Origin: Sphingomonas sp. CCH9-E2
GTDB lineage: Bacteria > Pseudomonadota > Alphaproteobacteria > Sphingomonadales > Sphingomonadaceae
Length of the DNA stretch: 15,383 bases
Assembly (NCBI RefSeq): GCF_001557215.1
Contig: NZ_LSJM01000152.1
Span: forward strand, 1 to 15,383
Reading direction: 5' to 3'
Shown: one piece after another, positions 1 through 6,579 of the stretch
How positions within the stretch are numbered: the first letter of the stretch is position 1
Layout: every line of letters begins with the position of its first letter
Position numbers and translations under genes: made by a program
The notes under the pieces: model-generated
What the model was told of the DNA's origin: nothing
The model's input: only the letters and a program-made list of their open reading frames with translations
The model's database searches: none

Positions 1-541
1 CGTTCACCACCCCGCCCACCGCAGACGAGCCGAACAGCAGCGCCGATGGCCCGCGCAGCACCTCAATGCGCTCGGCCAGGAGCGGGTCGATGACCACCGC
101 ATGATCGACGGAGGTATTGGACAGGTCGATCGCGCCAATACCGTCCGTCAGCACGCGGATGCGCTCGCCCTGGAAACCGCGCAGGATGGGCCGGGACGCC
201 GAAGGGCCGAAGGAGGTCGCCGACACGCCCGGCAGACGCGAGAGCGTCTCGCCAAGTGACGGGCGCAAGTCTCGGGTCAACGCCTCACCCTTCAGCACCG
301 ATGTGCCCTGAAGGACGTCGGTTTCGCTTTGCTGGAGTGGGGCGGTGACGATGATGTCGCGGTCCGAAGCGGGTATCTCCGGGCGGGATGGCCTAGGCGC
401 AGTCGCCTGAGCGGTCGGCGCGTTCGCGGCATCGGTTTTGCTGCTCGGCATTGCGGTAGACGCGCTCTGCGCGACCGCGTTGCCGCTGATCGCAACAAGA
501 GAAATCCCGATTAAAAGCACCGCCCTGGTTCTCATTCCCAT
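1..541 (-). CDS. TonB-dependent outer-membrane receptor, ZnuD-like, N-terminal part (runs off window)
   Basis: About 180 residues are visible; the barrel lies beyond position 1. The product starts MGMRTRAVLLIGIS and has a signal peptide ending near AVA/QS. A low-complexity Ala/Thr/Pro linker follows, then a TonB box (DIIVTAP) and the start of the plug domain with ILRGFQGERIRVLTDG and ERIEVLRGPSALLFGSSAVG. The segment with an SVDHAVVIDPLL-type sequence before the ERIEVLRGP motif resembles ZnuD-type receptors, which import zinc (and haem in Neisseria) using TonB/ExbBD energy. There is no N-terminal STN domain, so it is probably not a signalling receptor. Two in-frame ATGs exist (541 and 535); AAGG lies closer to ideal spacing for 535, so the start is uncertain by two codons. 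The substrate call is inference from the plug sequence and from a Zur-like dyad upstream. Confidence 0.85.
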   Translation of the reverse strand, partial: MGMRTRAVLLIGISLVAISGNAVAQSASTAMPSSKTDAANAPTAQATAPRPSRPEIPASDRDIIVTAPLQQSETDVLQGTSVLKGEALTRDLRPSLGETLSRLPGVSATSFGPSASRPILRGFQGERIRVLTDGIGAIDLSNTSVDHAVVIDPLLAERIEVLRGPSALLFGSSAVGGVVN

Positions 542-981
542 CGCCTTGCCTGAAGAATATTGCGTCCGCGCGGTGTTATACTGTTACGCGATTCGAGGCC
601 GAGTAGCCGCGTTTCAAAGGCGGTTCAAGGGGAGGTGCATTTGATCTGGGCCCCACAACAGGCCGCTGGCTGAGAACCGGCCATGCTGCACGACGAAACC
701 AGATGACTCTTTGTGTATAAGAGCCGCTTGCCACTTCTCTGCACGGTTTATGGACCATCCGCCGACGCCGACTTCGATCGAAATGCCGGCTGCTGCCACT
801 CACTTCGATGGCTGCGAAACCGACTGTGGCACTCCGGGAAACGGCAATGGCGGAAATGCCCCGCTTCTGCCGACACCGACTTACAAAACTGACATATTCA
901 CTGAGTTCATGTCGTACGCCCCAGCTTCAGGTTCCCGATAAGCGCAATGACTTGCAAGGCCTTCTTGAGCCTCCGCAGATC
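542..981. other. Non-coding stretch, 440 bp
   Basis: No convincing gene is seen. The short ORFs here overlap in several frames and resemble nothing I know. Besides the Zur-like dyad it holds a GGCCG/CGGCC inverted repeat with a 12-nt loop (661-682). It also holds an imperfect 14-bp direct repeat, GCCGAC-(G/A)-CCGACTT, at 761-774 and 869-882 (13 of 14 identical). No clear terminator follows the upstream minus-strand gene. It may be decayed sequence. Confidence 0.5.
574..588. promoter_or_regulatory. Zur-box-like dyad upstream of the ZnuD-like receptor
   Basis: TGTTATACTGTTACG lies 33 bp upstream of the receptor start. It matches 10 of the 13 defined positions of the TGTTATA-NN-ATAACA dyad that I recall for alphaproteobacterial Zur operators. 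On the receptor strand the same bases contain TATAAC, a plausible -10 hexamer, so a bound repressor would block RNA polymerase. The second half-site is imperfect and the consensus is from memory. Confidence 0.35.
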
Positions 982-1185
982 TCACTTCTTCGCGCAGAAT
1001 TTTTCACTTGATGAAATCCACGGGTAAATTAACACAAAGAAAGGCATCATGATAGCGGCCCGGATCGGTAACTCTCCTACCAATCCACTCCAGTGACCGG
1101 TATACCAACCATGAACAAATGTTCCTATCGCGACCGCGATAGCACCTGTTGCAAGTCCGGGTATCCACCTCAATCTATATTTCAT
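982..1185 (-). CDS. Small two-helix membrane protein, DUF2798-like
   Basis: The 67-residue product starts MKYRLRWIPG and has two hydrophobic segments, about residues 10-28 and 44-60. They are separated by a short Trp-rich loop (HGWYTGHWSG), and the tail is SSEKFCAKK. Size, the basic KYRLRWIP start and the layout of a second helix beginning after a WSG...LPIRA-type segment resemble DUF2798 proteins, whose function is unknown. The start at 1185 was chosen because GAGA sits about 6 nt upstream; the in-frame ATG at 1197 has no Shine-Dalgarno sequence. The gene begins 28 bp after the stop of the polytopic membrane protein upstream, so both are probably on one transcript. The family call is tentative. 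Confidence 0.6.
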   Translation of the reverse strand: MKYRLRWIPGLATGAIAVAIGTFVHGWYTGHWSGLVGELPIRAAIMMPFFVLIYPWISSSEKFCAKK

Positions 1186-1213
1186 AGATATTCTCATTAT
1201 TGTGGGATTTTTA

Positions 1214-2242
1214 TTAGATGAGTTGGTCCTTAAGCATCGGCGGCGACCGCTTGGCATCGTAAACAGGACCCGGCTCGCGACATGCCTGCGCGTGAGCGCG
1301 AATACGACGCTTATAGTGGTAGGTCTCGGGCGCGAGTGCGACGAATCCAAGTACGATACCCACGAGGACATGGGCCGCGACCGTGATACCTGTGACGAGT
1401 ACGATCGCAGCAGCGATCTCCAGATTTTGGCCAACGAAAAGGGCAGCAACGCCCACGAGCGCGACGTCCTTGTTGGGGACTAGCGGAAGGCGCGACATCA
1501 TCAGGCGGACGCTCGCCAGCAATATCCACCATCCTGCTGCGACGTCGGGAACAACGAGATGCCACATAAGCGCGGAGAGCGTCACCGTCGCCGCAATGCG
1601 CAGGAGATGGACGACGAAGATGCGGATCAGCACAGGACGACGAAGCGTGAACATTCGATGTCCGAATGCGGTGATACCGATCGACACGGCCATCACGAAA
1701 AACACAGACCCGACAATCGCGGTTCCGACGCTTCCGGTCCTCAACTCAAGGAACATGGGATAGGCGAGAGCGAGTACGGCGATCGTCGCCACATTGCCAG
1801 CAAGCGCGGACAGAATCGCGACATCCTTTACGGCACCAAATGGCGACGCGACCATCTCAGCCCGGCGTTTTGCCCAAAGATAGAACTGCGTCTCTCCCAT
1901 GTAGCCCAGGACAAGATTATTGGTCACCTGCTTGTGAAGCAACGGAAGCAGACCAACGACGGGCAAGCGCCATAGCCCCCGGAAGATCGCCCACTCGGAC
2001 ACCGGTGTAGCTAGGTAGGAAGCCGCAAACGCCAACCAGAACAGAGCGCTCGTCGGTACTAAGGTGGTGAGAGTTATGAAATCGATGGAGCGCAGCTGAA
2101 ATGCAACGGCGGCAAGAATCCCTAGCGAGAACGCAAGGCTACCCCAACGGGTGAAGCCGGGCCGGACAACGCCCTGAAGCGTCCTGAGCGTGGCTGGCAG
2201 CGGACTCGGTTTGATGCGCAAGCCCAAAGGTCCAATATTCAT
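1214..2242 (-). CDS. Polytopic inner-membrane protein, unrecognised (flippase or LPG-synthase-TM-like topology)
   Basis: The 342-residue protein has roughly eight hydrophobic segments, near residues 35-52, 62-80, 92-108, 140-163, 172-194, 205-230, 236-250 and 262-302. Its tail is basic and soluble (YKRRIRAHAQACREP). Hydrophilic landmarks are TNNLVLGYMGETQFYLWAKR (about 107-126) and SRLPLVPNKDVALVG (about 250-264), placed as would suit a substrate-handling site. The topology recalls the membrane domain of lysylphosphatidylglycerol synthases and the related UPF0104 proteins, but I see no diagnostic motif. The ATG at 2242 was chosen because upstream in-frame codons encode an arginine- and proline-rich stretch overlapping a possible -10 (TACGAT). 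It is co-oriented with the small DUF2798-like gene downstream. A link to the lipid cluster at 6580-9369 is only inference. Confidence 0.6.
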   Translation of the reverse strand: MNIGPLGLRIKPSPLPATLRTLQGVVRPGFTRWGSLAFSLGILAAVAFQLRSIDFITLTTLVPTSALFWLAFAASYLATPVSEWAIFRGLWRLPVVGLLPLLHKQVTNNLVLGYMGETQFYLWAKRRAEMVASPFGAVKDVAILSALAGNVATIAVLALAYPMFLELRTGSVGTAIVGSVFFVMAVSIGITAFGHRMFTLRRPVLIRIFVVHLLRIAATVTLSALMWHLVVPDVAAGWWILLASVRLMMSRLPLVPNKDVALVGVAALFVGQNLEIAAAIVLVTGITVAAHVLVGIVLGFVALAPETYHYKRRIRAHAQACREPGPVYDAKRSPPMLKDQLI

Positions 2243-2589
2243 GTTCGTTAAGCCCCGAAAATCGTAGCCCATTGTCACAGGCCGCGGACAATTCGTGTGG
2301 TTCGAACGCCGACACGGGGGTGGCATTGCGCGCAAATAGCGTTCCGCTAGGGGTCGCATGGCTTGTCGGATAGAGTCACGACCATCATCGCCGCCACTGC
2401 TCCGATGCGATCGGCAACCCCCAGCTCAGACTGACACATTACCAACGCATGATTTGGTGCGCTGGGAGGCGTCCTTGCTCCCATCATCAATTTTCCCGGC
2501 CGCTCTGAAATAATGTCTATTGTCTGAAGACGCCGCGGCCGAACACATCCGCAGTCCGTTTGCAAAAAACGAGCGGACCTGCACGGCCT
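2243..2589. other. Intergenic stretch between the receptor gene and the membrane-protein gene
   Basis: No gene is supported. On the minus strand, TTGTCC and TACGAT (19-bp spacing) lie just upstream of 2242 and could be a weak promoter for the membrane protein. Nearer 2590 lies an imperfect hairpin listed separately. The 72-codon minus-strand frame at 2347-2565 has no family resemblance. Confidence 0.4.
2554..2578 (-). terminator. Possible weak terminator after the STN-type receptor gene
   Basis: GTCCG and CGGAC form a 5-bp stem that can be extended by TTT/AAA across a small bulge. An oligo-T run (minus strand) lies in the loop arm, 12 bp after the receptor stop codon. The T-run is inside the stem-loop and not after it, so this is not a textbook intrinsic terminator. 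Confidence 0.2.
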
Positions 2590-4926
2590 TCAAAAATCGC
2601 GAGATACCGAGACCGAGAAGGCGCGTGGGCGGGCGGGTGTGTACTGGCGTTCCGTGCGCACCGAAAAGGGATTGCCAAAGGCAAGCGTGTCGCCCCGCGC
2701 ATTGAAGAGGTTCGTCGCCGACAGGTCCACCACGAACGCTCCCCTGCGAGCCTCAAGCCCCGCCCCGAACTCGGCGAACCCGCCCATCCGCCGGTCGAGC
2801 CCAGGGTCCAGGCTCAGCCTAGACCGTCCTAGGTAGCGACCGGTCACCGCGGGCGACACTCGCCAGGACCCTGCATCGATCGAATGTCGCATCTCGAAGT
2901 GGCCGGATACGTCAGGTACAACAGGAAGGCGCGGGTCACGCTCCAACTCTGCACCATCAATGCCGCGAACCAGCCGGGCGCGCTGGCCGGAGGCGCCCGC
3001 AACAAAGGACCATGCCGATGTCGGCCGCCACCGAACGGTCAGTTCGCCGCCCAGGATATTCGCGTCGCCAGCGTTACGCGTCGCCACAAGGCCGGAATTA
3101 AGAAGATAGTCCGACTGAACGTCCGACCAGATGGAGCTGAACGCGCCAACTTCAACCTGAAGCCTGCCGCCGTCCGAAGTGCGTCGAAATCCAGCCTCGA
3201 AGGCGACCAACTGATCGGCATCGTAGCGGCCGGTTTCCACGTTGGTCGGATCAAGGCCCCCGGGCCGGAATGCGGACGCAACGCGAAAGTAGGCCAACGA
3301 GGTGGAGGAGGGCAACCATGACAGCGTCGCGCTGGGCGATACGCCCCATAAAGACTTGGACCGAACTTCGGTTCCAACATCGTCGTCGCGGTCCTCCTTG
3401 ACGGTCGAGCGGAAAACGCGGATGCCAAGGCCGAGACGAAGACCATCGATAAGGGGTCGGCTACCCTCGGCAAACATGGCTGTTTCGGTGACGCTTCTTG
3501 ACGCGTCCAGCAAATCTGCGATCATCGGGCCGATTTCCGATGCTCGGCCGCGAGCGCCGCTACGGGATGAGAGATAGGAAACGCCCAAAGCCCAAGGCGT
3601 TCGGCCGCTTTTGTTCGCAAGGCGGATTTCCTGGTCGAATACCTGATATGTGCGGGTTTCGGCATACCGCAGCGGCGCGGTCAGACCGAGGGACGAGGCC
3701 GCGCTGCTCGCGTCGTCAACCTTCAGCGTCCTCTGCGTTGCTAGGCTTGTAGAGACGGTCAGGGCATAAGGCCCAAGCTCACCTTGCAGGACGCCCGAGG
3801 TGAGCCAGACATTATTCGACCGTGGCTCCGGCGTCCGGTCTGCGCGTGTCAGCTCTTCCTTGTCGCGATCCACATATTGGCTGTCGAGCGCGCGGATGTT
3901 CTGACCGGCGCCAATGAGGTCAAAAGTCCACCCCTCGCTTGGGACAACGCGAAGCGACGCTCTGGTGCCGCGCACGACCGTTCGGTTGACGTCCGAGCGA
4001 CCTCCAGCGTTGTTGATCCAGCCTGGCGCGACATCGACGTAGCCCACCAACCGCAAGGCGGCCTGATCCTGGCGCACGGGTAAGTTGACGACGCCCTCGA
4101 CCGACGCGCCGACACCGTGACCCGGGAGGCCGGCGATACGCTGACGGGAGCGACCGGCAAATTGGCCCAAATCGGGCGCAATGGTCATCACGCGGTAGAC
4201 GCCGCCCAGTGCTCCCGTGCCGTAAAGCGGCCCCTGCGGTCCCTTCAGCACTTCGACCCGATCCACATCAACCATTCGGAAGTCGGGATCGGGCGCGTCG
4301 TAAGTGATCCGGGCCTCGTTCAGGTACACGCTCACCGGGGATTGTCCGAAGCCAATAAACGGACTGTCGGCTATGCCCCGCAAGAACAATCGGCTCGCAC
4401 CTGGCCCGCCATTCGTAGCAATCAATCCCTGAACCTGGGTCGCCACCGCCGACGTGCCAGCGTCCGAGCCCGCGGCGGCGCTTCCATCCAGTACATGGAC
4501 CGTGACCGGTCCCGGCACTTGCGAAAGCAACTCGCGCATCTTCCTGGCGGTGACGATGATGTCCGATGAAACGGTTGGATCTGCGCTGGCGGCTGTCGGG
4601 CCGGCGTTCGGGGCGGCGGGGGCAGCCGATATCCGAAAGGTCGCCGGTCCGACGCGGTGGGCCGAGAGGCCGGTGCCTGCCAAGAGTCGCGCGTAAGCGG
4701 CATCAACCGTCATCCGGCCTCGCAACGCGATCGCCCGGCGCTGTGGAAGCGGAGCATCGAGCGCGAACGATGTCTTCGTCTGAGTGGCGAGCGCGGCGAG
4801 CATCGTCTCAAGCGTACCAGCGGGGACGTCGATCGAAAGGACACGCTCCTGAGCCGCTGCCGGTCCGGCAACGCTAGTCGCCAGCGCCGCGGACGAGACG
4901 CACAGTGCTTCCTTCCACTCTCGCAT
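2590..4926 (-). CDS. TonB-dependent receptor with N-terminal STN signalling domain (FecA-type transducer)
   Basis: This 778-residue outer-membrane receptor starts MREWKEALCV, with a signal peptide cleaved near GPAAA/QE (residue 25). An STN domain covers about 27-100 (beginning SIDVPAGTLETMLAALA), a Pro/Ala linker follows, and a TonB box DIIVTAR lies near 122-128. The plug domain carries FLRGIADSPFIGFGQSPVSV and DRVEVLKGPQGPLYGTGALG, and the 22-strand barrel ends in the terminal aromatic SVSVSRDF. STN receptors pass ligand occupancy to FecR and an ECF sigma, and both genes lie directly upstream in the same direction. The start falls inside the fecR-like gene (53-nt overlap), but the clean signal peptide makes this start secure; GGGG sits just upstream. 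The ligand cannot be read from the sequence. The VSVYLNEARITYDAPDPDFR-type plug is common in sphingomonad receptors of unknown substrate, so iron-citrate should not be assumed. Confidence 0.93.
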   Translation of the reverse strand: MREWKEALCVSSAALATSVAGPAAAQERVLSIDVPAGTLETMLAALATQTKTSFALDAPLPQRRAIALRGRMTVDAAYARLLAGTGLSAHRVGPATFRISAAPAAPNAGPTAASADPTVSSDIIVTARKMRELLSQVPGPVTVHVLDGSAAAGSDAGTSAVATQVQGLIATNGGPGASRLFLRGIADSPFIGFGQSPVSVYLNEARITYDAPDPDFRMVDVDRVEVLKGPQGPLYGTGALGGVYRVMTIAPDLGQFAGRSRQRIAGLPGHGVGASVEGVVNLPVRQDQAALRLVGYVDVAPGWINNAGGRSDVNRTVVRGTRASLRVVPSEGWTFDLIGAGQNIRALDSQYVDRDKEELTRADRTPEPRSNNVWLTSGVLQGELGPYALTVSTSLATQRTLKVDDASSAASSLGLTAPLRYAETRTYQVFDQEIRLANKSGRTPWALGVSYLSSRSGARGRASEIGPMIADLLDASRSVTETAMFAEGSRPLIDGLRLGLGIRVFRSTVKEDRDDDVGTEVRSKSLWGVSPSATLSWLPSSTSLAYFRVASAFRPGGLDPTNVETGRYDADQLVAFEAGFRRTSDGGRLQVEVGAFSSIWSDVQSDYLLNSGLVATRNAGDANILGGELTVRWRPTSAWSFVAGASGQRARLVRGIDGAELERDPRLPVVPDVSGHFEMRHSIDAGSWRVSPAVTGRYLGRSRLSLDPGLDRRMGGFAEFGAGLEARRGAFVVDLSATNLFNARGDTLAFGNPFSVRTERQYTPARPRAFSVSVSRDF

Positions 4927-5812
4927 CCAACCCCGTCAACTGCTTAAGCGTGTCGATGGCTGACGCGCCCGGTTCGATCGTGATGACGCCCGAGAAGCGC
5001 CTGTTGGCCAGGTCGCGGCCGATCTCCACCCGCCGTCCTGCGTAGCGCGACACATCAGCGACGACCAGCCCGAGCGGCGCGCGGTTATACACGAGCCGAC
5101 CCCGCCGCCAGCTCCCGACGGCCTCGGTCGCCTGGGCGGTGATCTCCACCACACCGCGTCCCGGGTCTGCGAAAAGCGCCTTGCCCGCGTCTAGCACGAC
5201 GGGCTGAGCGAACCGAACCGAGCTCACCGACACAGTCCCGGCCTGAACCGCCACCCTGAGAATACCGTTCTCCAGAGAGACATCGAACCGGGTGCCGACA
5301 TCTTTGACGAGGAAGTCGGCCGCCTCGACAGTGAAGGGCGAAGCAGGATCGTGGCGCACGTCAAAGAACGCGGTCCCGGTCAGCCGCACGTGACGGGCAT
5401 TGTCGACATTGGCAACCAATGTCGACCCAGGCGCAAGTGTCGCTTTCGCGCCGCTTGGCAGCGTGACGGACCTCATTTCGCTAGCGGCAGTGCGATAGAC
5501 CGGCGAGGCGGTCGGCGCGTCAAAGCGCAGAAGCGGCAGTGATACGATGGCCACGGCCGAGGCTGCAACGGCGCCCGCGACGATGCGCCAGCGCAGCCAT
5601 TTGCGTGCGCCTTTGTTTTTGACCGCGCGCGGAAGAAGAGCGGGCCGTAGGCGATCGATCTCTTCATCAAGCAGCGCAATCTCGTTATAACACGCACGAT
5701 GCTCAGAATTCGCAGCTAGCCAGCGAGTAAAGCCATCCCAGTCAAAGTCGTCGCGATGCTGTCCCTGATGCCACAGCGCGGCCTGCTCGTAGATGTCCTC
5801 TGTCGTGGTCAT
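4874..5812 (-). CDS. FecR-family anti-sigma / sigma regulator
   Basis: The 312-residue inner-membrane signal relay starts MTTTEDIYEQAALWHQG. Its N-terminal cytoplasmic DUF4880 part (about 8-50) includes FDWDGFTRWLAANSEHRACY. One transmembrane helix lies near 76-96, after a basic RKWLRWR. A periplasmic FecR domain (about 110-205) has TLPSGAKATLAPGS, LTGTAFFDVRHD and FTVEAADFLVKDVGTRFDV. A C-terminal STN-like part (about 240-308) ends TGLDARVEGSTVRLVRG. FecR proteins hold the partner ECF sigma inactive or prime it until the receptor STN domain signals. The ATG at 5812 was chosen because it begins the DUF4880 homology; an in-frame TTG at 5875 would add 21 atypical residues. Its ATG overlaps the stop of a 23-codon upstream ORF (ATGA), and its 3' end overlaps the receptor by 53 nt, so all parts appear translationally linked. 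Confidence 0.92.
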   Translation of the reverse strand: MTTTEDIYEQAALWHQGQHRDDFDWDGFTRWLAANSEHRACYNEIALLDEEIDRLRPALLPRAVKNKGARKWLRWRIVAGAVAASAVAIVSLPLLRFDAPTASPVYRTAASEMRSVTLPSGAKATLAPGSTLVANVDNARHVRLTGTAFFDVRHDPASPFTVEAADFLVKDVGTRFDVSLENGILRVAVQAGTVSVSSVRFAQPVVLDAGKALFADPGRGVVEITAQATEAVGSWRRGRLVYNRAPLGLVVADVSRYAGRRVEIGRDLANRRFSGVITIEPGASAIDTLKQLTGLDARVEGSTVRLVRGAGD

Positions 5813-5880
5813 TTCGCATCGCCGCCGACGGAGCACGCCGGCAGTCTCCTGGTTCGAACGTAAGACGCCGAGCAAGCCAT
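5809..5880 (-). CDS. Possible 23-residue leader ORF coupling sigma and fecR translation
   Basis: An ATG at 5880 lies seven bases beyond the sigma stop codon and has a well-spaced GAGG, formed partly by that stop (CTGAGGCGGG then ATG). It reads 23 codons (MACSASYVRTRRLPACSVGG then DAK) and stops at TGA overlapping the fecR ATG (ATGA). No Shine-Dalgarno of similar quality lies before the fecR ATG. This suggests fecR is translated by ribosomes finishing this frame, or that fecR starts at an alternative TTG. The peptide has no recognisable family and may have no function of its own. Confidence 0.35.
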   Translation of the reverse strand: MACSASYVRTRRLPACSVGGDAK

Positions 5881-5886
5881 CCCGCC

Positions 5887-6453
5887 TCAGTCCCTCAGCG
5901 ATCGCCGAAGAAAAGTCATCGCGGTTGCCATGTGCTTCTCCACGCCGCTGCGCGTAATGCCGAGCTCTCGAGCCACATCCGCGTGCGGCAACCCATCGAG
6001 CTTGTGAAGCCGGAACACTCGGCCGGCTGCGGGCGGCAGCGCCGCGATGGCGGTCGCCAGACGTGCCGAGCGCTGTTGGTCCTCCATCGCCTGTTCGGCG
6101 CCCGGGCGCGGATCGGCTGTTTCGCCTGGGCTGGCGGCACCATATTCCGCAACCGACCAGTCACGGTCGCGCGTTGAGCGGCGGCGTCTTTCCCGCATCC
6201 GATCCAATACAAGGTTCTGTGCCGCGCGATAGAGATACGCGCGGCCATTTGCGACGGGGCTGCCGCCGGCCGCATGAACTCGCAGCCAGAGTTCCTGAAG
6301 CACGTCTTCCGCTTCGGCCGGATCGCCTGTGCGCGTGATCAGAAAGCGGAGAAGCTCCGGACGGTACGCTGCGTACAAGGCGGCAAGACCGGATTGCGGG
6401 GCGTGGACGAGCTTCTCCCGTTTACCTTTTTCTCCAGGGGCGTTCGGAGGCAA
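5887..6453 (-). CDS. ECF RNA polymerase sigma factor, FecI-like
   Basis: This 188-residue sigma factor directs RNA polymerase to promoters of the linked receptor system. Region 2 spans about residues 24-92 (LYAAYRPELLRFLITRTGDP, then AEDVLQELWLRVH and RAYLYRAAQNLVLDRMRER). Region 4 spans about 130-182 (TAIAALPPAAGRVFRLHKLD, HTH ADVARELGITRSGVEKHMAT). Regions 1.1 and 3 are absent, as in ECF sigmas. No ATG or GTG exists between the upstream in-frame stop (6505-6507) and region 2, so the start is probably TTG at 6453. This weak start fits low expression of a regulator. It is first in the sigma-FecR-receptor order and diverges from mlaA across 126 bp, where I see no clear promoter or Fur box. Confidence 0.92.
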   Translation of the reverse strand: MPPNAPGEKGKREKLVHAPQSGLAALYAAYRPELLRFLITRTGDPAEAEDVLQELWLRVHAAGGSPVANGRAYLYRAAQNLVLDRMRERRRRSTRDRDWSVAEYGAASPGETADPRPGAEQAMEDQQRSARLATAIAALPPAAGRVFRLHKLDGLPHADVARELGITRSGVEKHMATAMTFLRRSLRD

Positions 6454-6579
6454 AAAATCCGTCTCGGCTTTTCGGCAGGTGCGGTTGCGTCCTGCGGCGG
6501 CGTCTCATTCGCAGAGGATGGCCCAAAGGCGGTGGACTTGCAACGCCCAGGTGAGCTCTTCCTGTCGAAAGGTTATGAG

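Noticed and set aside
576..803. 75-codon minus-strand frame in the gene-free stretch
   Set aside because: Arg-rich composition typical of shadow frames, with several overlapping alternatives and no motif.
982..1449. 155-codon form of the small membrane protein
   Set aside because: The first 84 codons overlap the polytopic membrane protein in another frame and read as Arg/Ser-rich shadow. Membrane segments begin only after 1185.
2347..2565. 72-codon minus-strand frame between receptor and membrane protein
   Set aside because: No recognisable domain or convincing ribosome-binding site, and its sequence includes the candidate terminator region.
6274..6579. Long upstream extension of the mlaA frame
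   Set aside because: Most of it is antisense to the sigma factor gene, and MlaA similarity begins far downstream. Only the lipobox-containing part was kept as a finding.
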